Part shown: positions 11,905 through 22,386 of the stretch, piece by piece
How positions within the stretch are numbered: the stretch's first letter is position 1
Layout: each line of letters begins with the position of its first letter
NCBI GenBank assembly: GCA_036172225.1
Contig: CM069918.1
Coordinates: forward strand, 26,574,561-26,638,560
Direction: 5' to 3'
DNA from: Cryptocoryne crispatula var. balansae
Taxonomy: Eukaryota > Streptophyta > Magnoliopsida > Alismatales > Araceae
Length of the DNA: 64,000 nucleotides
Position numbers and translations under genes: made by a program
Notes under the pieces: model-generated
What the model saw: the letters and a program-made list of their open reading frames with translations, nothing else
Database searches by the model: none
What the model was told of the DNA's origin: nothing

Positions 11905-13373
11905 ATGCCCATGATACTAAGGTCCGGAAGACACGTCGGGATGTCGGACTACTACGGGCAAGAAAAGGAGTACGAGGCGGGCCACTACGAGCTGCAACAA
12001 CCCATGGTCCAACCAATAGGCCATGTCAACGCCGTCAAAGAACCTGAAGCTCAAAATCCTACTCATCAACCTACTTCACTTAGCGTGGAGCAACTCCCCC
12101 AGGGTCTATCCCTCCATCTAGATCATGAATCTTTTTCACTTGTGCAATCTTTAACAAAGGGCAAGATGCCTGCAAATCAAGATCCGGTTGAGGGAAATCA
12201 AGCCCCCTCACCACCCCAATCGGCAGTCAGGCCCCTGATCATCTCTTCTCCTAGGCAACCCTGCCATGTCTCTACTCACCCCGTTATGGGGCATTCACAT
12301 AATTTTGTACCAGTTCCAACTTCTAACCCACCTCTTCCAGCCCATTCACCAAAATACCTTGCTCTGGTGGCTCAAGAATCTAGCCTTACCCAAGCGTTTT
12401 TAGATAAACTTAACCAGATGGATGTGCACTTTGAAGAGCTGAGGCACCGCCTGGATTCTAAAGCCACCCTTGAAATATATGTCCCATCCTTCCCGATCCT
12501 ACATCTCCCTCCTTCTAAAATTCTAATCTTTCATTGCTATAATGGGACCAAGAACCCCTTCAATCACCTAAAAAACTTTTTATATGACTCTACTTTTTGA
12601 AAGAATGACCGTAAAGCACTTGCCTTCCTATTTCGTCGGTCATTGGAAGGATCAACCCTTGACTGGTTTTATTCTCTCGATTATATTGAGGCAACGGATT
12701 TTGATATTATTAAGGCAAATTTTTTGCAGAGGTACAAGGACCGGGTGGGGCCAGCCTACTCGATAACTGATTTAATTGCTGAGAAGATGAGGCCGGATGA
12801 AGACTTTGCCAAGTTTTCTAAACGGTGGAGGAAAATGGCTGAGAGACTAGTGGATACCAATTCAAAGGGGGAGCAGGTGAGGATGCTCATCGGGAATACC
12901 ATGCCTAATCTTTACAACCTCTTGATCATGCACCGCCCGACTACCATGAGTGAGTTGTGTGATAGCGCCCGTTACCTCTAAGCCCATTTTAAGGACGCTT
13001 CCATAATCAACCCATTCAACCCCAAACCCCGTAGCATTAGAAAGCCTACACCTGTAGGACCTACCACCGAAGGGGTAGTGAACAATGAGAGCGTCAATGC
13101 CAGGGAAACCAGGGTGGATATCACCAAAGCCAATACCGTAACCCATCACCCAACCAACAATACCGGCTAGCTCCTCAGCCAGCTCCTTAACTACAACAAC
13201 AACTTGCATACAACCGATCACCACCACAGCAACCCACCTACAACTGAGCGCCCCAGCAGCAAAATGCCTACAACTGAGCGCCTCAGCAACAACCCATCTA
13301 CAACCGACCACAACCACAACAACACCAAGCTTACAACCAAGTGCCACCACCAGCCAACTGACCTAGGAGGGGG
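11905..13373 (+). pseudogene. Gypsy gag, first part, interrupted by a solo LTR
   Basis: The start ATG at 11905 follows the leader and agrees with the minus-strand copy. About 200 residues of low-complexity N-terminus are followed by a Retrotrans_gag domain at about 12480-12981 (FHCYNGTKNPF, LDWFYSLDYIEA, FDIIKANFLQRY, FSKRWRKMAER). A proline/glutamine-rich tail has repeats like YNRAPQQQ. A TGA at 12598-12600 stands where the other copy has tryptophan, TAA stops the frame at 12979-12981, and there are later breaks. The tail is cut at 13373 by the antisense solo LTR, and homologous sequence resumes at 16735. Gag would be the particle protein. This copy is dead. Confidence 0.8.
13369..13373. repeat. 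Target-site duplication of the solo LTR (left)
   Basis: GGGGG is repeated at 16735-16739 on the other side of the LTR. Five bases is the usual length for LTR retrotransposons. Confidence 0.75.
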
Positions 13374-14575
13374 TGTCGACTCTGAAAACGGGTTCCAGAT
13401 CGGTATCTCAAGATAAGAAGGTTAAAGATGGAATTGGGGAAAAAAGGGGAGTGAATTGAAAACACTCGGAAAGCGGTAAAATGTCCTCACCTCGGTCCCA
13501 CACTCACATTGATCCCCGAACTTTCATCTCACGGCGTCGCTCGAGCACCGGAGATGGTTCTGGTCATGTGGGAGGAGAGTGAGGAGGAGATGAAATTAAA
13601 ACATGAAAGATGTGGTCGCCAGGAGCCGCGGGCTCAGCTTTATGAAATAAAAACAAGAGATGAGTTGATTTGACCATGTACCTTAGCGCGGGAGATCGGG
13701 ATATGGGTTCAACCTTCTTCTTCCTCGGCCGGCCGATGAAGAAGAGTCTCCAACCGATGCTAGCTTGATAAACCTGTGCAACTAGAACAATAAACCAAGT
13801 GAAAGAAAATGATTAGAACTATGGGAAGTGTAGTAACTGTAGAGAGAATATGAGAAAGAAGCAATTGGAATCGAACTCACCGGATTGGGGCGAGTCCTAA
13901 CCCCTTTTTCATGTATTTTTGATTATGTAAAAATGATGTAAATGAACTAAAATATGCTTTAAAAAAATAAATAAAATGAGTTAATGGAGTTGAGAAAGCT
14001 TATGGAATGGATCGGCTTGAGTTGAAGCCGAGTTGGTTGAAGAAGGCCGGTTCGGGTAGCCTTTGTACCCTTCTGGCGCGAATTTAGTTCAGAGGAAGCT
14101 ACGGACGACCCCGATGTCAGAATCGAGTGCCATTTGTTGGAGTAGACAGATGACTCAGAGAGGAAGAGTTCCTATGTTGATGATTTCTCCGAAATCCTCC
14201 TTTAGAAGTCTGTAAAAATTATGAAAGTGGGCGGATATAGAAAACAGAACCAGGATGCGCGCCCTTGGTGTAGCATTCGGAACGAACAAACGGCAAGTCG
14301 GAATTGAGTGCCGTCAGTTGGAGATGAAAGAGGACGAAGATATGAACATCTTATATGTTGAAGACTTTTGAAGTAGAAGTCGCAGATTTTCTGAAGAAGT
14401 CTATGAAGATGGTTGATGCAGAACGCCCGGATCGAGCCTTCTCCTTCACTTCGGGATCGATCTCTCAATGTCGGATCGCCTTTGGGCGTCGAGATGGATT
14501 TGGAGAAGATCTTGGACGACCTTTGGACGAGCTAGGCATGGGGGATTAACCTTGGGTTGTTGAGAATGGCACTCA

Positions 14576-14582
14576 ATTTATA
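14576..14582 (-). promoter_or_regulatory. LTR TATA box
   Basis: TATAAATTGAG on the minus strand. The same words occur on the plus strand at 51481 and 54864 in related LTR pieces, so it is probably the retrotransposon core promoter. Confidence 0.5.
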
Positions 14583-15059
14583 GGGGAAGGAAGCCGGTGC
14601 AAAAAATGGAAACCAGACCGACCGTGCCCCCGCTTTTCAAAGGGGACGAGGGCGCGCAGGGCGCGCCCTCAAAACAAGGGTGCCCGCGCCCCCCTATTTC
14701 AAAGGGAGCGGGGGCGCGTTATGCATCTCACTGCTAAAAATCGTTGGAAACTTCCGAAAATTGCTAAAATTTAACTTGACATACGTAACGCGCCCCCGAA
14801 CCATGGGCGCGGTACAAATAATCGAAAATAAACCGCGGAAACCTTCCAAAAATCCGGTTTAGAAGGTGCTAATCGGGGCAATTTCCAATTTTCGGAAACC
14901 GACCGCGCCCTCACTTTTCAAAGGAACCGGAGGCCCGCAGGACGTGCCCCCAGTTTGAGGGCGCGCAGGGCGCGTCCCCGGGTTGAGGGCGCGCAGGGCG
15001 CGCCCTCCTCTTTCAAGCGGAGTGGGGGCGCGGTACACTTTCTCTCCTACGCGCGTGTT

Positions 15060-15898
15060 TAGGGATGTCAATGGTTACCGATTATCCGATTATCCGATTA
15101 TCCGACCCGTTCGTTAGTTAACGAATAGTTAATGGATAGTTAAAATTTCCCGAATAAGTTATCCGTGTTCGTTTACCGATTAACCATTATCTTAGCGGAT
15201 GTGGTCATGGATACACCATAAACCGAACCCGAAAATCGTTATCCGTATTCGTTAATTAATATATAATACAATAACTTACAATTTATGGCATCTAAGCATA
15301 TATATGTCCCATTTAGAAAATCTTATTGTCCTTAACTCACCGGTTCACCCTCCTCCCTTAGACCTTAACATTGGACAAACCTTGCCCTGACGTCCTCTTC
15401 CACTTCTTGATGGTGCAATCCACATACACACTTTTGCTGCAAATCGACTATCTCATGTTTCATGTTAGACATGTATTATTTTGGATATGTAATTAAGATT
15501 TTTTTTCTATCTCATATTTTGTGTTGTACATCTAATTATTTACCACAGACTAAAAAATTATTGTTACTATATACTTGTAAATCTTATTTTATTTTTGTTC
15601 ATTTCTATAAATAGATGTTTTAATTGTAATATATATTTTTATGTGTGTTTTTATCGGTAAAATTACCTTTACTTCTTTATTTTGCTGGGTTATATCATAC
15701 ACATGTTATCTCTTTATATATTCGATAACCGTCTGTTATCCGACCGTAAACCGTTTTTAAGCGGATAGAACAATGCTGTTCGCGGATACACCCGATACCG
15801 ATAGTTAACGAACAGCAAGTGGATACACCTTTTTCTTATAGGATACGGATACGAATAATACTATTATTTGACCCGTTTCCGACTCGTTGACATCCCTA
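15060..15898. mobile_element. hAT-like non-autonomous element nested in the solo LTR
   Basis: Terminal inverted repeats TAGGGATGTCAA and TTGACATCCCTA resemble Ac/hAT ends. An 8-bp duplication flanks it: CGCGTGTT at 15052-15059 and CGCATGTT at 15899-15906, seven of eight identical. The 839-bp interior is AT-rich, with repeats of TTATCCGA near both ends and no coding sequence. It splits the GC-rich U3 of the LTR, so it is younger than the solo LTR. Confidence 0.88.
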
Positions 15899-16734
15899 CG
15901 CATGTTCCGCGAGCCATATCTTGCAAACGGGATGTCCGATTCGGCTCCCGTTTGTCGCGTTGGAAAGAGGGCCTTCAACCGCACCTCCTCAAGTCGGTAA
16001 ACCAGCCGGCATGACTCCCGAGATGTTCTCACGGGGATTTCTACCGGTTTACCCTGTCGCGGAAAGCCAAAACCCGTGGCGAAGATCCGAAAGAACATGG
16101 TTCCGGTCGAGAAATCTCGGGTTAACTCGGAATAACTTAAAATGATGACTAAAAAAGTCCAGTACGATCAAAAAACCTGAAGTCATCGAAAAATCTGAGA
16201 TTAACCCGGTAAACGTGAACCGAAACTCGGAAAAACCGTAAAACCCAAAAATTGACCGAACCGGACGTATGGCAATGATTGATGAAAATATACGGCTAGA
16301 ATCGACCCGGACGACCCGAAAAGACCCGGTGATGACCGGAAAGGCCTAACGCGTGGTCTGGGATAGCCGTGTCAGTACAGATCGAAAAAGCCATAACAAA
16401 AGCCGTCATTGACCGACGCCTATCGAAATGACTTCTCAGAAACCCTGAATGTTACGGAACACATGCAGGATTCCCGAGACCTTCAATTATGGACCATTCA
16501 AGGTCGGTTCATCGAGCAGGCTTCATGTTTTCACTGTCCAGGCGCGGCTCTCGCTTGAAGGTTTCGGCATTGTTTCGGAAATCATCGGTCCATTCTCCAA
16601 TAACAAGGGGGCTCCACCAATGTCCTTAGCTCATGTCCACGAGGTAATCCAGATCAGATAATGGTCAAGTAAAGGATATCGCCTATAGAATAAGAGTCTA
16701 GGTATCCGAATCAAGCCAATTTGGCGTGTCTACA

Positions 16735-17629
16735 GGGGGGACCCAAGAGAGAGTATTATCCTCAACTGCTATTCCCCCTCACTGATATATTTAATGCATT
16801 GATTGCTGAGCAGCAGTTGGAGCTCCCGAAGGAAAGAGAAGGATGGCCGATGAATGTGGACATGACAAAGTACTGCGCCTACCATCGGTATCCTAGACAC
16901 ACAGTGGAAGTTTGCTTCCAATTCAAAGATTACATTTATGACCTCAATGATCAAGGAAATATTGACTGGGCACAGATGGGCGAATCCATTCAAGCTATAA
17001 AGGCGCGGAAGAATCAACCACGGCGACAGCAACCACAAGCACAGTAGCAGCCCGGCTTGGGCATAGTCCAAGATTCACTACCTGTACATGCACCCGTACA
17101 AGCATCGGCACCAACGCCTCCAAACCAGCGACTCGGCCTCGTTCACTCTACCGTCGAAGAGTCAACCCACCATTCCTAGGGTTGGTAGGTTGAGGATCAA
17201 ACCGCCTCCATGCCCGCCAGACCAACCCCACGCACAAATCGTACCATACTCTCCATACCAAGAGCTGCCCCTAGCCAACAAACTACACAAACACCACAAA
17301 ACCCAATCTCACCAACACTGACCTCACCAGCCGTTAACCCTCCACGGCGCCTAATCATTAGACCACCATCAGCACCCCAACCATCACCCCAACTATCACC
17401 TAACCCATCAACCACCATTCCTCCCCAGCATCTAATCACTAAACCGCCACCAATACCCCAAACTTCGCCTAACCTACCAGTCGCCACCACTCCGCGGCCT
17501 CTCATTATCCGATCTTCTTCTTGGCAGGCCAAAAAGAAGAAAATTAAAACCCCCCAAGCACATTTCCTCACTCAAGCACCTAGGTCAATATTTACTTTCT
17601 TATTTACACTTGGAACCCACAGTTCTTGA
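16735..17629 (+). pseudogene. Gypsy gag, second part, with zinc-knuckle-like motif
   Basis: Continuation of gag after the solo LTR. A C-terminal motif C-X2-H-X5-H-X4-C (CAYHRYPRHTVEVC at about 16877) is followed by FKDYIYDLNDQGNIDW, the arrangement seen in Tat/Ogre-type gag. A long proline-rich tail (17060-17520) repeats PRRLIIRPP-like units, also found in the minus-strand copy near 2170-2240. Stops such as the one after 17047 break it. No protease, reverse transcriptase or integrase follows, so the element is truncated or non-autonomous. Confidence 0.78.
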
Positions 17630-19084
17630 CTACCACATTATACAAACAATCACAATTAACAATTTTTTTAACCTCCTTTTCTTCTTTTATGATTCTCCTT
17701 TTCTCCAAACGTTCACGGGTAGAAGGAGTGGAAAGCACATCAAGCATACAAAATGAGTCTTGCAAAATCTATGTACACAGTCTCTACTTTTAAATTAGTG
17801 TGCACTTAGCTTGTTTTTCATCATACTATCATTTGAAAACACCAAAGAAAATGGGTTAATATCTGGCCCCTATCTGGTTCGTTGCAATCTGATTGCTGTT
17901 TACATTAACTCTCTTTATGGATATTACACTTCATAGTTAGCTTTAATCATCTATCAACTTGTCTTCTTGTTTTTGTGTTGTAGATAGGCATGTCCCAACT
18001 TGGACCACATCTATTAGATATGTTCCAGACTAGACCACATATATGACAAAGAGTGTTTTTAGGCTCCTCATCCTGAGCTAGCCAAAGAAAAGGAAATTAG
18101 GACTCACATCTCATCTTCCACATAAGCATGTCATCATTTAAACTTAAAATTTGCCTTGAATTTCCTATGTAAGTTTCTGATTCAACACCTCCAAACTGAT
18201 CATTTGGTGCCTAGGCAACACTGGATCGGCATTCGGGAGGCTATGCTAGGTTTGAATCTATGCCCACATACAATATGACATAAGTTAGAGTAAATACTAA
18301 AATTAAGTTTAATTTTCAACACTTTGTATAAGTGGAAAACAATAGTACTCTTAGTTTATTAAATGAAAATTATGACCACGTGATAGGGCTCTAGCCCACG
18401 TTAAAGTTATTCATTTTCTAAGATGATAAGCATGAGCCAAATGAGCTGACATGGGGTTTAAGAATACATAACTTAGCATGAACTTAAGACTTCTTTTTTT
18501 TTTTTTTTTGGTCACGAATGAACTTAAGACTTCAATCAAGTGTATTTATACCAGGTCTTCTGTTCATGGGGTCTAATTTCCTAATTTAATTACATCGAAG
18601 TCTTCCATCCAGCTAAGAGTGTAAATAAAATTTAATATTCTAAAATTTTGATTCAATACTTAAGAAATTTTTTGAAATTTTAAACTTGTTAATATGTCCT
18701 ATAAACTATTGAAATTGAATATTGACAGTTTAGGTGTGGAATTATTTTATTCAACTTTTGTTAGCATGATTTCATTAAAAATATACATATACAACTAAAA
18801 AAATAATTATAAATAAATAAGTTATAAATATAATGTAAAAATTGATAAAATAGTAAAATAAAAAAATAAAGAGACTATGCCAAAATTTAGCAATTACATG
18901 TAAATTATTAACTTATCTTACATACATAGTATATATTTTGAAAATTATAAAATTTGATTCTAAAACTAAATAAAAATAAAGTGATTCTGAAAAAATAAAA
19001 ATATTTTAACCCTCATCTCGTGTCCCAGCCAACCATTTCAGCAAGTCGACTACACAAGAAGTGGTTTTAATTGTAGAATTGGGT
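17630..19084. other. AT-rich spacer, nothing recognised
   Basis: AT-rich sequence with a T run near 18494-18509. No coding sequence, element ends or RNA gene could be recognised. The left part may be the degraded downstream region of the gypsy element. Confidence 0.4.
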
Positions 19085-19097
19085 GGGGGGGGGGGGG
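19085..19097. repeat. Run of 13 guanines
   Basis: A pure G run near the left edge of the foldback arm. Its length is uncertain in any assembly. Confidence 0.9.
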
Positions 19098-19109
19098 TTG
19101 GGGGCTTAA

Positions 19110-19420
19110 AGTGGTCATATGAGTGGGATGAAATGATACGTGTGTGTGTGAGGGGGGTTAGTATTATATGTAAAATGTTATCACAAATAATGTAAGGTTA
19201 GTATTATACCTAAGGAGTTGGTATCATAAATCATGCTTTAGTATTGTAGAAAAATGGTAGTAGGTTAGGATGGCATAAAATGGAATGTTAGTATTATATT
19301 TAAAGGGTTAGTATCACATAAAAAGCAAAAGATTAGGATTATAAATAAAGAGTTACTATAGTAGAAAAGTAAGTTAATAAAGCATAAAATAGAGGGTCAA
19401 TATTGGATAAAAAGGGTTAT
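19110..19420. repeat. Foldback element, left arm
   Basis: Irregular tandem repeats with the word GGTTAGTATTATA every 30-40 bp. The right arm (20225-20633, continuing after CACTA 1 at 27509-27565) carries the complement TATAATACTAAC. The outer ends also pair: GTGGGATGAAATG near 19125 against CATTTCACCC near 27540. A TIR element (19421-20203) sits in the loop. Confidence 0.65.
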
Positions 19421-20203
19421 AGGGTGTTTGGTAGCGTTTTTAATTTTAAGATAACCTCAATTTTGAAATCAAGATTATTTGACTTCTCAATTTATTTTAA
19501 AATCAAAACAGTCTAATTATTTGGTGTTTGGCAAAAGTATCACAATTTTTAAAAATTAGACAATAGTGTTTGGTTATGACCAGCAACTTTGCGAAACTCT
19601 TTCTGACTCCCTTCGTAGAGAGGACCTGCAGCTCTGCGAAGGCTCCCCCGCAGCATCGTCTGCCTCCCTCCCCCCGCGGCGGCGGCGGCGGCGGCCAGCA
19701 AAAGGCCGCACCGTCTTCGGCCAACGAACCCCCCCAGTGGCGTCGTCTGCCCGGCTAGCGAAGCCCGCGCGTTGCCGCCCCCCCCCCCGGCGTTGTCCGC
19801 TCCCCCCGGCGGCGGTGCTCCCCCCGCCGGCGAAGCCCCCCTCGCGTTGTCCGCACCCCCCGGCGGCGGCCCTCCCCTCCGCGTTGTCCGCTCCCCCGGC
19901 AGCGGCCCTTCCCCCGCGACGGTGCTCCCCCCGCCGGCGAAGGCCCCCCTCCCCCCGTGTTGTCCGCTCCCCCCAGCGGCGGCCCTCCCCCCCCTGCACG
20001 TCTCTCACGTTATACCTCCGCGTCTATCTCAAAAATAAAACAAGAAACAAGACCTGCCTTGTTTTTATTTTAGAAGAGATTATGTACATAGAGTATCCCA
20101 CTTTTAAAAATGAGACAGTAGTTAAAAGTTGCATTCAAACACTTTATCTCTTTTATTTTTAAAATTTAGATCAAAAAGAGGGGAAAAAACGTAACCAAAT
20201 CCT
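19421..20203. mobile_element. GC-cored TIR element in the loop of the foldback
   Basis: The ends AGGGTGTTTGGTAGCGTTTTT and, inverted, AGGATTTGGTTACGTTTTTT form imperfect terminal inverted repeats. The flanks on both sides belong to the foldback arms. No target-site duplication was identified, so the superfamily is open. The core at 19620-20010 is strongly GC-rich and made of short repeats (GTTGTCCGCTCCCCCCGG and relatives). The long open frames in this core are compositional and no protein family is recognised. Confidence 0.6.
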
Positions 20204-20224
20204 CATTTTGTGAGGCTACTATTT

Positions 20225-20633
20225 TTGGGGCTACTATTTTTGGATACTAACCTCCCGCTAAATACCAGCCTCCTATGAAATACTAATGTCTTCCGTTTCT
20301 GCGATATGACTAGCCCTTTTAATATAATACTAACCCCCCCCACCCATTTTGGGCGATACGAACCTCTAGGTTCTTATGATACTAACTCTTTGCATATAAT
20401 ACCAACTCCTCATTTTCTACGATACTAACCACTGGCTTTTACATAATACTAACTATTTACATATAATACTAGCTAACTTCTTTCATATAATACCAGCCTC
20501 TTGCTTTTTTGTGATACCAGCCCTTTATATATAATAATAACTTTCCATTCTCTACAATACTAGCTCCTTGCTTTTCAGCGATGCTGATATATAATGCAAA
20601 CCCTTGTTTTTCTACAATATCGACCCTAATACT
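20225..20633. repeat. Foldback element, right arm (first part)
   Basis: Repeats of TACTAACTCTTTGCATATAATAC type, complementary to the left arm. The arm is cut at 20633 by CACTA 1 and resumes at 27509 with ATCATTTACATATAACACTA. Confidence 0.65.
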
Positions 20634-20644
20634 CACTACAGGAA

Positions 20645-21025
20645 ACTGGGTCATTGGCGACGGGTTATTGGCGACGGTTTTGTTAAGCCGTCGCCAATAA
20701 TGATAAAAGCGACGGCTAAACTAACGCCGTCGCTAATAATTGGTAAATAGCAACGGCTAAATCTAGCCGTCGCAAATAATGTTTGTGGCAACGGTCGAAG
20801 CCGTCGCAATACCCAGAAAACGGACCCGTGCGGGTTTTTTCCTCGGAGAACTGGCGACGGCTTGATATGCCGTCGCTAATAATATTAGTGGCAACGGCCT
20901 AAGCCGTCACCACTAATCCAAGCTGACTGTTGAACGGTCAACTTTTGTTGGCGACAGCGGAAGCCGTCGCCAATGTAACTTATCTTGTTATTGGCGACGG
21001 CTTTTCAAGCCGTCGCCAATAAGTT
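20645..21025. repeat. Subterminal hairpin repeats of CACTA 1, left
   Basis: About ten copies of a palindromic word such as TTGGCGACGGCTT paired with AGCCGTCGCCAATAA. In En/Spm the subterminal repeats are binding sites for the small TNPA protein. By analogy these would be the sites for the product of the second gene. Confidence 0.8.
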
Positions 21026-21039
21026 TGGCTAAAAAAAGC

Positions 21040-21340
21040 CCTCGACCCCCTCCTTTCTTCCCCCCGCCCCCCCCCCCCCCCCTCTCTCTCTCTCTCTCGT
21101 GCGCACGCCCGCCGTCTGGCCCTGCCGCCGGCGCCGGCCGCCGCCGCTTCAGCCGTCGCCGCCGCCGTGGCTGGCGCTATCGCCGCCGTCGTCGTCGCCG
21201 CCGCCACCGGCTTTTCTGCCCCCTCCCTGTGTAGGGCACCGTGAGGGGAGAGCTACCTCCCCCACCGCCGTCGGTGTCGCCGGCTCCGCCGCTGCCGCCG
21301 CCTCCTCCTTTGTGCCGGATTTAAACCCTACTTAGGGTTC
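21040..21340. other. GC-rich leader of CACTA 1 with CT repeat
   Basis: A C run and (CT)n at about 21066-21098 are followed by GCC/GTC-rich sequence. This probably holds the promoter or first untranslated exon of the transposase gene. The open frames here are compositional. Confidence 0.4.
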
Positions 21341-22386
21341 ATCGAACCTCCTTTGAGGTATACATCTTCAACAAACGAATTTTTGTTTAATTTTTTTCCT
21401 ATACATCACAAAGCATATATGCAATAGATATGTGCCAAACAGCCCTAACAAATTAAGAGGTTAGGACTTACTCAAACCAATTATGTAGCACCTTGATCAC
21501 TTTAATTATTTAGTAGATAGAACAAAGGTAGATAGGTTCATAGAATTTCAATTAGATTAGCACTAAGTTTAATAGGCAATGTTGCTGAAAAGTTAGATAT
21601 TAAAAGGAAAACTAAGAGGTTTTTTTATGGGCTTAATGTGAAAATATAAACTTTTAGTTGTCACTTAATTTAACTTAATGCAATTACCTAGAACTTAATT
21701 TTTTTAGATGTTTACATTAAATGACTTAAAATGACCTAAAATGACCTAAAATGACCTAAATTACCTAAAATGACTTAATTTTTTCTTAGATGTTTATATT
21801 AAATGACCTAAAATGTAATATTTGAACATTTCATTGTAGAGACGTTTTATTAGCTTGTTTGTAAATCTCAACCTTTAATTGCATCATTATTAGAGATGGG
21901 TCCAAAAGATATTTATTTGGAGTTTAAAACGCATCAACTACGGTTAAGTTTATTTATAATATCTTATCTTATGTTCAAACGATATTTATTTTGATTAAGG
22001 CATTTTCGCTAATCGACCTAATATTTAGTCAAGATTATAACGTGTGCATTCCTTCTTATTTTTGTCCTCAAAAGGGGACGAGATCTGAAAATAAAAAAAG
22101 CTAAAAATGTATAATTTTTAGTTTCTATTTTGACTTAATATAACAAATCTGGATTCTTAGTTTTCATGTCTAACCCTTCGTTTGTGATAAAAATATTTAA
22201 TTGGTATGTATAAACATTTATTGTTCAACAACAAGTCTAATTTTGATCATTTTATCTCTTTTTCAGGAAACTTCAATCGAGATATTCACTTGAGAGTTTC
22301 TTCTTTCAGTGGAGGTTCGGTTATATATCGATTTCTTTATTAAATTAACATTTCTTCATTGTATTTCAATCATTTAACAAATTAAG
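21341..22386. other. AT-rich intron or leader upstream of the transposase
   Basis: No coding sequence is seen. A short tandem repeat ATGACCTAAAATGACCTAAA lies near 21740. Its position suggests a leader or first intron of the transposase gene. Confidence 0.4.

Larger units (their letters stand above)
13374..16734 (-). mobile_element. Solo LTR of the gypsy family, inserted antisense into gag
   Basis: This is a complete LTR read on the minus strand, from TGTAGACACGCC (16734) to GAGTCGACA (13374). A 5-bp GGGGG duplication flanks it and gag sequence lies on both sides. No internal region remains, so it arose by LTR-LTR recombination. Without the 839-bp hAT insertion it is about 2.5 kb. A GC-rich internal repeat with GCGCGCCC blocks lies at 14615-15045, and TATAAAT (minus) at 14576-14582. 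It is the best-preserved LTR here and gives the family termini. Confidence 0.88.

Noticed and set aside
19566..20162. A 198-codon open frame rich in Pro and Arg
   Set aside because: It is driven by the GC-rich repeats. The opposite strand is equally open and there is no recognisable domain.
20645..21025. Regularly spaced hairpins resembling a CRISPR array
   Set aside because: Spacing is irregular, repeats alternate in orientation, and the block lies just inside a CACTA end. These are subterminal transposase-binding repeats in a plant genome.
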